Origin: a virus
Direction: 5' to 3' (one strand)
IMG/VR virus record: IMGVR_UViG_3300023223_000252
Coordinates: 1 to 38,336 of that record
Length of the DNA stretch: 38,336 nt
Shown here: positions 6,420-12,314 of the stretch, one piece after another
How positions within the stretch are numbered: position 1 is the stretch's first letter
Layout of the letters: each line of letters begins with the position of its first letter
Translations under genes and position numbers: made by a program
Notes under the pieces: model-generated
What the model was told of the DNA's origin: nothing
What the model saw: the letters and a program-made list of their open reading frames with translations, nothing else
Databases searched by the model: none

Positions 6420-7307
6420 TTACTTACCTTCTTTCGTTGTTGTTTCGTTATCCATAAATTCAAATTCTAATTGGCAATTGGTACACATCATGCCGCCTTT
6501 ACCCTTGGATTTCTTCTTGGGCATTTCGTTCCAGTCCCTTTTATGTCCTGCTGCTTTAACCAACACTTCAAGTTCTCTTATTTCTGCTGCTGCTTCAGGG
6601 TAAGCCTCTTCTAGCTCTATCATTTCTCCAGGTGCAGCATAAGCACCGCATAGGCATTCACCAGATTTACAAAGCTTATCAACGACAGGATTTCTTTTAA
6701 GATCATTAATGCGGATATACTCTTGGCATTCTTTAGCGGTCCAATTGTGAATTATGCTTGTCCAAATTCTAGCACCTTCCTGAAAAACCAATTCTACATT
6801 ACCCATACGGCGAACTGATTCATCAGAACGAACACCGGAGATAAGCATAATTTTATCTAAGTGCTTAGTCTTTAGTTCTCGGATCAGCATTCTAAGTGGT
6901 CTATCTTTAAGTTTAGAAAACATCATGAAATGTTGACCAGGACCAGGAAAGCCATGCTTAATCACAATATCTTTATAGATCATCGGGTCAGGGGTTCCAT
7001 CTGCTTTGGTATTCTCTGCTGCTTTCTTTTCGTATAGTTTCCAGTTATGTTTATTACAGGTTTCGTATACAAATTCTCTTGTTTGTCTTACGCCTATTCC
7101 TGTATTCATGTGAGCCATTGCGGTAAATTTAGGATGAAGGCTGGCAACGTGACAGGCAGTTAATGAATCATGACCACCTGAGAACATGCCAATTACTGAA
7201 GAACATTTATACTTATCCAAGACAGTATCGATTAAATCATGGCATTCTTTTATTTTAGCAGTCCAGTCAATATCTAGTTCATGGCTTTGTAATCTAAAAT
7301 CGTTCAT
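6420..7307 (-). CDS. PP-loop ATP pyrophosphatase, PAPS reductase/DndC-like (295 aa)
   Basis: The N-terminal half is a PAPS-reductase-family domain: PP-loop SGGHDS (residues 43-48) binds the ATP phosphates, and GVRSDES-x-RR (158-167) matches the family's second conserved site. The C-terminal region has clustered cysteines, LCKSGECLCG (Cys213, 218, 220) and CTNC (275-278), which could hold an iron-sulphur cluster as in DndC-like proteins. Phage members are generally annotated as PAPS reductases, but without assimilation genes beside it a role in thiolating DNA or RNA is as likely. ATG 7307 overlaps the helicase stop (ATGA). The Lys-rich tail (KKKSKGKGG) is unusual. Confidence 0.85.
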   Translation of the reverse strand: MNDFRLQSHELDIDWTAKIKECHDLIDTVLDKYKCSSVIGMFSGGHDSLTACHVASLHPKFTAMAHMNTGIGVRQTREFVYETCNKHNWKLYEKKAAENTKADGTPDPMIYKDIVIKHGFPGPGQHFMMFSKLKDRPLRMLIRELKTKHLDKIMLISGVRSDESVRRMGNVELVFQEGARIWTSIIHNWTAKECQEYIRINDLKRNPVVDKLCKSGECLCGAYAAPGEMIELEEAYPEAAAEIRELEVLVKAAGHKRDWNEMPKKKSKGKGGMMCTNCQLEFEFMDNETTTKEGK

Positions 7308-8671
7308 ATTGCTTTCTCCTGCTGCATATTTGAATACCTGCCATTAAAAAACTTTGCTCTACCCTGAATAGTCAAAGTTGACATTTCAATATCAAGATAC
7401 GTCAAGCCTTTTGGATTGTTCCTGTTTTTCGTAAGATTAACTATTAATTTTCCCTGTAAATCTTTAGTGGTTAAAGTCTCATATTCTTCGGTTCCATCGC
7501 GTCTAGCCATGTAATTCTTCTTTCTCGCGTCTTGATCAGGATCTATTCTATCCGCTAAAACGATTATAGATGCCTCCTGTTCAATAGTAGAGCACTCGGC
7601 TAGGTGATGAGTCGCTGGACGTTCACTTGCGGCCTCTCTGTTCAATTGAGCCAATGCAACAATTGATATATCATTGTCGATCGCACACTGTTTTAACGTC
7701 AAAGCCATGTGATGAACTTGATCACGTCTTGAGGTTTTTGGGTAAGTTGGCTTGATTCTCTGCAAGTAATCAATAAAAACTACTTTCACATTTTTCTGAA
7801 TAACTAATCGTTTAATCCAGCGACAAATATCTTCAACAGTATCACCCTTACGATTTTCACCAGTAGACATAAACAGCGTTTCTTTCATATCTGCCAAATC
7901 TTTAACACCTTTTTGCATATCGGCCATTTCGCCATGAGTGAGATTTTGGCTCTGAAGTTTCTTTAATGCAACACCGGAGAGAGTAGACAAACAACGCCAA
8001 GAGATCATCCAATCAGACATTTCAGCACACCAGTAAGCAGTATTGACCTTCTTCTGAGCACCAATTATGCAATTATGAGCTAAGATTGTTTTGCCTACAC
8101 CTGGCCGAGCAGCGATTATATTCAAATCTCCGCCAATCATCGGTGCAATTTCATCAAGTATATCTATTCCCCAAGGGTTAAAGACTTGTTCTTTGTTTCT
8201 AATCTGCATGAACTTATCCATCCCTGCACCAATAAAATCTTTCATGGTCCTGATCTTGGTTTCACAGAATCTTGAGTCTGCTGCAATGTCTATCGATTGA
8301 GCTAAAGTCTCGTTCAGGTCATTGATTGATATATTCTGATCATCAATCATGTGGTCCAGAGTCATTATCTTAATCTTCAATCTTCTTCTGATTGATAAAG
8401 TAATTAAGTCTTTGATTGCTTGTCGCCAGTTATTCCCCGATATGTTTGAGAATAGAAAACCGTTATTCATCAGGAAACTTTTCTTGAAAGCATTATCATC
8501 AATCATATTTTCTTCAATTGCTTTTTTTAAGTCATTGAATAGTGATCCGTAATTGTCAGTAAAATCTTCTACTGTGATCTGTGCAAGTATTTCTTCTCTG
8601 CATACATGCCAAGTGAATAGAGAGTAAACAACTTGTGCTTCAGGATTATATTGGGTTTGGGAAGAAGTCAT
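7304..8671 (-). CDS. Replicative DNA helicase, DnaB family (455 aa)
   Basis: This hexameric helicase unwinds the fork. It has an N-terminal helical domain (about 1-110) and a RecA-like ATPase domain from about 165: Walker A ARPGVGKT (189-196), Walker B VVFIDYLQ (297-304) and the DnaB motif QLNREAASERP...STIEQEA (343-367). I place the start at ATG 8671, after AAGGA and inside the end of the replication-protein gene, because the N-terminus YNPEAQVVYSLF then aligns with DnaB proteins; the GTG at 8725 would add 18 unsupported residues. No primase domain is fused, so priming must come from the host. Confidence 0.92.
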   Translation of the reverse strand: MTSSQTQYNPEAQVVYSLFTWHVCREEILAQITVEDFTDNYGSLFNDLKKAIEENMIDDNAFKKSFLMNNGFLFSNISGNNWRQAIKDLITLSIRRRLKIKIMTLDHMIDDQNISINDLNETLAQSIDIAADSRFCETKIRTMKDFIGAGMDKFMQIRNKEQVFNPWGIDILDEIAPMIGGDLNIIAARPGVGKTILAHNCIIGAQKKVNTAYWCAEMSDWMISWRCLSTLSGVALKKLQSQNLTHGEMADMQKGVKDLADMKETLFMSTGENRKGDTVEDICRWIKRLVIQKNVKVVFIDYLQRIKPTYPKTSRRDQVHHMALTLKQCAIDNDISIVALAQLNREAASERPATHHLAECSTIEQEASIIVLADRIDPDQDARKKNYMARRDGTEEYETLTTKDLQGKLIVNLTKNRNNPKGLTYLDIEMSTLTIQGRAKFFNGRYSNMQQEKAI

Positions 8672-9398
8672 TGCTTGGAGTTCCTTGCTGTTGATTGTTG
8701 CTTGTTTGTCTTGCTTTGAAGTCACTTAGTTTTATCCACTTGTCTCTAAAGGCACTCATTGACCAAACTTGTGGACAATATTTTTCTAAGAGATTATCAT
8801 CAAGGAATTTTAGCATTGAGTAAAGTTCATCGATTTTAATTTCATCCTTTTCGACTAACAATCTACAAGAGTCATACCATGCCTTAGTTTTCCAGTTCAC
8901 CGATTTAGTTATCTTTTTATTGTCACTTAACATCTGGTAATAATTCTTACAAAAATCCAAATACACACTATTGGCGCTTTTAAGCCAATTTTCTTGGACT
9001 TGGTTAATGGTAGGTTCTATACTTATAGGTTTAGGTGACACTCTGTCAGTACTCTGAGGTGACACTCTGTCACTACTACATGACTCTCTGTCAGTACGAC
9101 ACTCTGTCAGTACTGACTCTCTGTCACTACTGACTCTCTGTCCTTGTGAGAGGCTAATTTTGTATTTATTGCGAGATCCTACACTCTTTTTCTTTTTTAG
9201 GATGTCTTTTGCAATTAATGACTCAATATGTCTTATTACTGTACGTTCTGACATTTCGCATTTAAGAGCAATTCCCATTTGTGATGGCCAACATTCGTTC
9301 TTATCGTTTGCGTAATCACAAAGAGCAAGTAAAACAAGCTTTGTCATTGGTGAGCCTGTTTTTATGCTTAATGCTTCTGCTGTAAGCTTATAAGACAT
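8646..9398 (-). CDS. Replication initiation/helicase-loading protein with winged helix (250 aa)
   Basis: Residues about 10-80 form a winged helix-turn-helix (MTKLVLLALCDYAND, then WPSQMGIALKCEMSERTVIR) as in phage replication protein O-like initiators. A Ser/Arg/Asp-rich linker (about 86-123, repeated DRES/DRVS) is encoded by DNA repeats that look like initiator-binding iterons. The C-terminal helical domain (140-230, ending SAFRDKWIKLSDF) resembles helicase loaders. The gene directly precedes the DnaB-type helicase, with a 26-bp overlap. ATG 9398 shares a base with the preceding stop (TAATG), so the longer upstream start is rejected. The likely role is to bind the origin inside its own gene and recruit helicase. 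Confidence 0.85.
   Translation of the reverse strand: MSYKLTAEALSIKTGSPMTKLVLLALCDYANDKNECWPSQMGIALKCEMSERTVIRHIESLIAKDILKKKKSVGSRNKYKISLSQGQRVSSDRESVLTECRTDRESCSSDRVSPQSTDRVSPKPISIEPTINQVQENWLKSANSVYLDFCKNYYQMLSDNKKITKSVNWKTKAWYDSCRLLVEKDEIKIDELYSMLKFLDDNLLEKYCPQVWSMSAFRDKWIKLSDFKARQTSNNQQQGTPSNDFFPNPI
9035..9148. repeat. Six iteron-like repeats; probable replication origin
   Basis: Six copies of a roughly 17-bp unit, GAC(A/T)CTCTGTCA(G/C)TACT on the plus strand, begin at 9037, 9061, 9082, 9098, 9115 and 9132; the last is degenerate at its 3' end. The last three are exactly tandem (16-17 bp steps). They lie in the linker-coding part of the replication-protein gene, as the lambda origin lies in gene O, and are followed at 9150-9220 by AT-rich sequence that could open first. 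This placement supports an origin. Confidence 0.7.
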
Positions 9399-9637
9399 TA
9401 AGATGCCTCCAGACTGGCTATAAACGCCTGGCACTTATCAATCTCAGTAGTTACCATATCTTGATCTTCTTGGCACATTGTAGGATCTTCTGATAAGAAA
9501 ATGTAGCACCAAATGATATGCGAGTTATTGGCTGAAATGTATTCTTGGTTCCTGCATCCATCGCAAACCCTATATTCTTCAGGCTTGAGTATAGACAAAC
9601 AGGTATCGCAGTAAAGTAATTCGGGGGGTTCGTTCAT
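9398..9637 (-). CDS. Small zinc-finger protein (79 aa)
   Basis: The first half contains YCDTCLS and VCDGC, two CxxC pairs about 16 residues apart, which should bind one zinc ion. The second half is acidic and helical (EDPTMCQEDQDMV onward). It has a good ribosome site (TTGGAG, 8 nt before ATG) and is followed directly by the replication protein with a TAATG overlap, so the two are translated together. No enzyme motif is seen. A regulatory or DNA-binding role is possible. Confidence 0.75.
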   Translation of the reverse strand: MNEPPELLYCDTCLSILKPEEYRVCDGCRNQEYISANNSHIIWCYIFLSEDPTMCQEDQDMVTTEIDKCQAFIASLEAS

Positions 9638-9782
9638 GTGGGCATCTCCAAGTCAGTTTTTCCGAATCTAGAAAAAACAGTAAATGGCAACCCAACTCGG
9701 ATTAAGGCTGTCCTAGTTTCTTACGCTAGTGAGCCATCACTGTTCTCACCTTACACTAAGTAAAGTGAATTACAAATCAATA
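9638..9782. other. 145-bp noncoding gap between SSB and zinc-finger gene
   Basis: No frame longer than a few codons is convincing here. On the minus strand two small inverted repeats are visible, CACTTTAC with GTAAGGTG (9734-9757) and GTGAG with CTCAC further along. There is no U-tract after either and no good promoter pair, so I cannot assign a function beyond a structured leader. Confidence 0.4.
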
Positions 9783-10115
9783 TCAAAAAGGCAGATCGTC
9801 TATCGGATCAACATCTTGGACATTCGGGTCCATTCGGGTAGTTGGCGTTGCTTGTCCATGACTATCGTTACTATCAGCAGTACGAGGCTGATTATAGAAT
9901 ACCTTGCAGTTTCCTAGTATCTCGCCCTTCTTACCTGCTTCTCGTTCTTCTTTGCTTACTGCCTGACTAATGAAACCATGATCGCCGTATTGATTCGCCT
10001 CTGTGGTATCAATGAAAGTAGTAAGATTCAAGTAAGTTCCTTTTTCGCCTTTGTATAATCTGGCCTTGTCAATTTTTGTAACATCGATACTAATATTAAT
10101 TCCGATTTTTGGCAT
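9783..10115 (-). CDS. ssb: Single-stranded DNA-binding protein (110 aa)
   Basis: The product starts MPKIGINISIDVTKIDKARL, with an OB-fold-like body (GEKGTYLNLTTFIDTTEANQ, then KGEILGNCKVFYNQ), a low-complexity polar linker and the acidic tip DPIDDLPF. That tip is the SSB C-terminal motif through which SSBs recruit replication and repair proteins. Start ATG 10115 follows AATAAGGAAAATAAT; the longer frame would include the untranslated leader and hairpin. At 110 residues it matches a group of short phage SSBs. It sits ahead of the replication protein and helicase and probably works with the Rad52-like protein. Confidence 0.88.
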   Translation of the reverse strand: MPKIGINISIDVTKIDKARLYKGEKGTYLNLTTFIDTTEANQYGDHGFISQAVSKEEREAGKKGEILGNCKVFYNQPRTADSNDSHGQATPTTRMDPNVQDVDPIDDLPF

Positions 10116-10150
10116 ATTATTTTCCTTATTTGTTTTGTTTGTTGGGTAAA

Positions 10151-10180
10151 TTAAAATAGCAGTACCCTCCAGTACTGCTA
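10151..10180 (-). terminator. Hairpin with short U-tract upstream of ssb
   Basis: On the minus strand TAGCAGTAC pairs with GTACTGCTA (9 bp, loop TGGAGG), followed by TTTTAATTT. It lies between the 71-residue gene and ssb. It could be a weak terminator or an attenuator. The loop displays a Shine-Dalgarno-like GGAGG. Confidence 0.55.
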
Positions 10181-10197
10181 AAGCCTCCAATGGCTAA

Positions 10198-10413
10198 CTA
10201 ATCTTTAAGTATTCTATCAATCTGATCGCACTTATCACAGCCGTAATCAGTCTCGCCCATATTGACCAGCGTTGTGCAAAGTTCACCTGCTAAATTGCCC
10301 ATTGCTTTCAGCTTCTTATCAAGTTCTGCAATAATCTCTGTCGCTGCATCCTCGCACTCATTCTGACCGCTAAATGTCTCAGCCTTTATTTCTAGCCATT
10401 TCTTATAGCTCAT
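10198..10413 (-). CDS. Hypothetical helical protein (71 aa)
   Basis: No family is recognised. The sequence is mainly helical (ATEIIAELDKKLKAMGNLAG near 24-43), with a C-terminal CDKC pair (about 60-63) and an upstream Cys that could bind a metal. Its ATG shares a base with the upstream stop (TAATG), and the gene ends just before the hairpin at 10151-10180. It belongs to the first part of the early operon. Confidence 0.7.
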   Translation of the reverse strand: MSYKKWLEIKAETFSGQNECEDAATEIIAELDKKLKAMGNLAGELCTTLVNMGETDYGCDKCDQIDRILKD

Positions 10414-10829
10414 TAAAGCACCTCTACGCTTCTATGCACGATTTTTACAGTAGCAGGGAACTCCTTAACTGTTCTTAGTCCCATTGCTGTGGGTTGAAGG
10501 TCATAGAAGTACTCTTTGAGCTTCTCAGTATTCCAAGTTTCGCGTTTATAAGCTTTCTTGTATTTGATATCCATAGACAAATGATCAAACCCTTCGCCAA
10601 GATCTAAAACTAATTGTCTTAAATCATTGCTAATCATTTCCATTTCATTTTCAATAGGAGCCAATTTTTCATCAATAACTAGTTGACGTTCAGCCAGTTT
10701 CTTGAGTAAGTCTTGATATTCTTCATCCAGGTAAACCGAATTGAACTCTTTTTTAAGAGCAGAGTATTCAACTACCTTGCTATCAATTACTTGAAGCATC
10801 TTTATTTTTTCTACATTCATCACACTCAT
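10413..10829 (-). CDS. Hypothetical coiled-coil protein (138 aa)
   Basis: Residues 10-75 are a long charged helix (EEYQDLLKKLAERQLVIDE and following) suited to a coiled coil. The C-terminal half (YKKAYKRETWNTEKLKEYFY onward) is basic and aromatic and may bind DNA. This layout, an N-terminal coil and a C-terminal KxxY-W segment, is often seen in unnamed phage early proteins next to recombination genes. The start and stop both form TAATG junctions with neighbours. I cannot assign a function. Confidence 0.72.
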   Translation of the reverse strand: MSVMNVEKIKMLQVIDSKVVEYSALKKEFNSVYLDEEYQDLLKKLAERQLVIDEKLAPIENEMEMISNDLRQLVLDLGEGFDHLSMDIKYKKAYKRETWNTEKLKEYFYDLQPTAMGLRTVKEFPATVKIVHRSVEVL

Positions 10830-10996
10830 TACTTGTTACCTTCCTTTAATGCTGCTTCTTGTCGTTCGAGTTCTCTCATACCCAATAGAATAGCTTTACT
10901 GCTGATCGCTTGCTTTTTGGTATCATTACGCTTGCAGTACTCACAGATTCTTTCATGAGCGCCTAAAGCTATCCAAATTTGCTTTTTTTCTTGCAT
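10829..10996 (-). CDS. Small hypothetical protein with CxxC pair (55 aa)
   Basis: The 55-residue product (start MQEKKQIWIALGAHERICEY) has a CEYC pair at about residues 18-21 and an amphipathic Lys/Glu-rich C-terminal half. Start ATG 10996 follows a good ribosome site (AAAGGAAAAATATTAAG) and an unstructured AACAACAAAA leader, and the stop overlaps the next start (TAATG). These junctions make it a probable real gene, although the family is unknown. Confidence 0.68.
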   Translation of the reverse strand: MQEKKQIWIALGAHERICEYCKRNDTKKQAISSKAILLGMRELERQEAALKEGNK

Positions 10997-11052
10997 CTTA
11001 ATATTTTTCCTTTACATTGATTTTGTTGTTACAAGATTCTACCTTCCCACTC

Positions 11053-11082
11053 AGCCGGTTCTCTCTCAGGAACCGGCTTTTT
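11053..11082 (+). terminator. Plus-strand-facing intrinsic terminator
   Basis: AGCCGGTTC (11053-11061) pairs with GAACCGGCT (11070-11078), followed by TTTTT on the plus strand. On the minus strand the hairpin is preceded by A residues and has no U-tract, so it should stop plus-strand (antisense) transcription or serve as a stem-loop in the minus-strand mRNA. Confidence 0.6.
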
Positions 11083-11084
11083 AA

Positions 11085-11225
11085 TTAATACGCCTCTTCC
11101 TCGTTTATAGCTTTTTCAATTTCACCACAATCTACGTGATCAACTTCATCCCACTCTTTAGAACAGTGAGGACAAACGCCATCATAAACAGCGTGAATAT
11201 ATTCGCTAAAATCTTCTATCGGCAT
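11085..11225 (-). CDS. Small putative zinc-binding protein (46 aa)
   Basis: The product starts MPIEDFSEYIHAVYDG and has VCPHCSKEW followed by HVDCGE, so two or three cysteines and histidines could hold zinc. The rest is acidic. ATG 11225 follows GGAAGGTGCTTAAT at the end of the previous gene; the longer upstream frame is rejected because it would overlap that gene. No function is known. Confidence 0.65.
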   Translation of the reverse strand: MPIEDFSEYIHAVYDGVCPHCSKEWDEVDHVDCGEIEKAINEEEAY

Positions 11226-11226
11226 A

Positions 11227-11526
11227 TTAAGCACCTTCCAATTGATCAAGTTTTTGTATAAAATGCTCAACTATTTCTAGCTGGTCACAATCAAGACACT
11301 GAAAATTAAGGACTGATCCCTTACCAAAGTGCTCTTTACGCAATTGCTGCGGCTCACACAGATCAAGGCCCTGACGACTACACCAAATAGCATATTCAGC
11401 ATAAACCTTCTCACGATCATTATGAGCAGTAAAATCATACATGGCAAATTCAGGTAGATCATCGAGATCCAGCATTAAATCAGAGGGATATACAAGCTCT
11501 TTAGCTATTTCTTGTGGACTAGGCAT
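11227..11526 (-). CDS. Hypothetical acidic protein (99 aa)
   Basis: No family is recognised. The protein is acidic (LMLDLDDLPEFAMYDF near 17-32), with a central helix (REKVYAEYAIWCSRQGLD) and a C-terminal FQCLDCDQLEIVEHF segment with a CxxC. The very acidic surface and early position would suit a host-takeover or DNA-mimic protein, but that is speculation. It follows the first early gene by 1 bp and is followed directly by the 46-residue gene. Confidence 0.7.
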   Translation of the reverse strand: MPSPQEIAKELVYPSDLMLDLDDLPEFAMYDFTAHNDREKVYAEYAIWCSRQGLDLCEPQQLRKEHFGKGSVLNFQCLDCDQLEIVEHFIQKLDQLEGA

Positions 11527-11527
11527 T

Positions 11528-11734
11528 TTAGTAATCCCCCTTTAAGCGTTTCACTTCCATTAGTACATCAGTGAAATCAATATCGTTTCTCACAGCTAAA
11601 AGATGAATGCGCCTTGTTTCATCAAGCACTTCCGTAGATTCATCATCACAAAATTCGGAAAGCCACACTTTGTAAATATTAACAGCACTTATCCGAACCA
11701 TTAATTCTTTACATTTCATATTAGTTAAACTCAT
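11528..11734 (-). CDS. First gene of the leftward early operon, unknown (68 aa)
   Basis: This is the promoter-proximal gene of the minus-strand early unit. The 68-residue product (start MSLTNMKCKELMVRISAV) is helical and charged, with no motif I recognise. The leader before ATG 11734 carries GAGAGAATATT as ribosome site and, upstream, the AACAACAAA-rich sequence that is repeated in inverted orientation at 11983-11998. First early genes of phages often act against the host, but nothing in the sequence shows what this one does. Confidence 0.7.
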   Translation of the reverse strand: MSLTNMKCKELMVRISAVNIYKVWLSEFCDDESTEVLDETRRIHLLAVRNDIDFTDVLMEVKRLKGDY

Positions 11735-11813
11735 AATATTCTCTCAGTTTGTTGTTGTTAAAAAACTCTCAATACTTAAAAATAGCCCCTGTTTAACCTT
11801 ATGCAAGTGCTAA

Positions 11814-11843
11814 TGTGAAGATTTGTGAAGATTTGTGAAGATT
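11814..11843. repeat. Three tandem 10-bp repeats, TGTGAAGATT
   Basis: The copies at 11814-11823, 11824-11833 and 11834-11843 are exact. The period of about one helical turn puts the three sites on the same face of DNA, as expected for cooperative regulator binding. They sit upstream of the plus-strand -10 and downstream of the minus-strand -10, so one protein could activate one direction and block the other. Confidence 0.85.
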
Positions 11844-11862
11844 ATTATCTAAATAGACTTGT

Positions 11863-11870
11863 ATTATAAT
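11863..11870. promoter_or_regulatory. Palindromic -10 element for divergent promoters
   Basis: ATTATAAT reads TATAAT on both strands (plus 11865-11870, minus 11863-11868). No good -35 box stands at 16-18 bp on either side, so expression may depend on an activator bound at the adjacent TGTGAAGATT repeats. Transcription to the left would feed the early genes. Confidence 0.45.
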
Positions 11871-11876
11871 TTTAAG

Positions 11877-11985
11877 GAATAATATTCAGGTAGTTGAGCA
11901 GCTTATACGCCTCCCCCGATAAGCCGATCAGCCAGAAGCCTCCTTAGTGAAAAAGGCCACTAACCTCAATTAGTGGCCTTTCTTT
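11877..11985 (+). ncRNA. Candidate plus-strand small RNA or attenuated leader (about 109 nt)
   Basis: It would start from the plus-strand TATAAT at 11865-11870 and end at the intrinsic terminator 11952-11985. It contains hairpin GCTTAT/ATAAGC (11901-11906 and 11919-11924) whose loop is CCTCCCCC, complementary to purine-rich Shine-Dalgarno sequences. No open frame of note lies within it. The start point and the existence of the RNA are inferred from motifs alone. Confidence 0.4.
11952..11985. terminator. Strong bidirectional intrinsic terminator
   Basis: AAAGGCCACTAA (11952-11963) pairs perfectly over 12 bp with TTAGTGGCCTTT (11970-11981), loop CCTCAA. Both sides have T-rich tracts (TTTCTTTT to the right on the plus strand, TTTTTC on the minus strand). 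It should end the long late minus-strand transcript after the XhlA-like gene and also stop or attenuate the plus-strand transcript. Confidence 0.85.
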
Positions 11986-12015
11986 TAACAACAACAAAAC
12001 AAAAGGTAAGTTATT

Positions 12016-12105
12016 ATGATCTCTATTATATTCACAGTATTAGAAATATTTTTCGTCGTCGGAACCCTTGGACTATGGACAGCAGGAATGTTCAACCTTA
12101 TCTAG
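12016..12105 (+). CDS. Plus-strand 29-residue membrane peptide
   Basis: This is the only credible plus-strand gene. The 29-residue peptide starts MISIIFTVLEIFFVVGTLGL and is one hydrophobic span with a single acidic residue (Glu10). ATG 12016 follows a good ribosome site (AAAAGGTAAG, about 9 nt spacing) and a leader TTTTAACAACAACAAA identical to that of the minus-strand early operon. Its last 8 bp overlap the 3' end of the XhlA-like gene. Because the bidirectional terminator lies just upstream, it would be expressed only by read-through. It could be an early membrane effector or holin-type regulator; function unknown. Confidence 0.5.
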   Translation: MISIIFTVLEIFFVVGTLGLWTAGMFNLI

Positions 12106-12292
12106 CAAGTAAGGTTATCACAGCGCCGAGCAAGGCAACGAGTACGGAACCAACAACAAACCAAACACCGCCCTCTATTCGTCTTAATCGGCCGCTATCC
12201 TGAACTTGATTAGTTTCAAGAACTATCACACGATCTTCAGTTTCATTAGTTAACTTTTCCAAAGCATCTACTCTTTCGCTTAAATTCGCCAT
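12098..12292 (-). CDS. XhlA-like membrane protein, lysis cassette (64 aa)
   Basis: Residues 1-38 form a charged coiled coil (SERVDALEKLTNETEDRVIV) and residues about 43-62 a single membrane span ending in Ala-Arg (WFVVGSVLVALLGAVITLLA). This layout and length match XhlA, the haemolysin-type protein that works with a holin in PBSX-like lysis systems. It has a strong ribosome site (GAGGGACTAG). It is the last gene of the late transcript, immediately before the bidirectional terminator, next to two other membrane-associated lysis candidates. Confidence 0.75.
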   Translation of the reverse strand: MANLSERVDALEKLTNETEDRVIVLETNQVQDSGRLRRIEGGVWFVVGSVLVALLGAVITLLAR

Positions 12293-12314
12293 CTAGTCCC
12301 TCACTTTCTGGCTT

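Larger units (their letters stand above)
11735..12097. promoter_or_regulatory. Early control region without minus-strand genes (363 bp)
   Basis: The region separates the end of the lysis transcript from the early operon. In order it contains a leader copy TTTTAACAACAACAAA on the minus strand (11748-11763), three TGTGAAGATT repeats, the palindromic -10 sequence ATTATAAT, a C-rich hairpin (11901-11924), a strong bidirectional terminator and a second copy of the leader on the plus strand (11983-11998). Last comes a 29-codon plus-strand frame. The symmetry suggests divergent transcription. Confidence 0.6.

Noticed and set aside
5936-6463. Longer start for the Rad52-like gene
   Set aside because: It would overlap the end of the PP-loop gene, while ATG 6418 has a good ribosome site and the family-like N-terminus.
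7304-8725. GTG 8725 as helicase start
   Set aside because: ATG 8671 has AAGGA at good spacing and matches the N-terminus of DnaB-like proteins; the extra 18 residues are unlike the family.
9035-9148. The iteron stretch as a CRISPR-like array
   Set aside because: The units are about 17 bp and mostly tandem without spacers, and they lie in frame within a gene.
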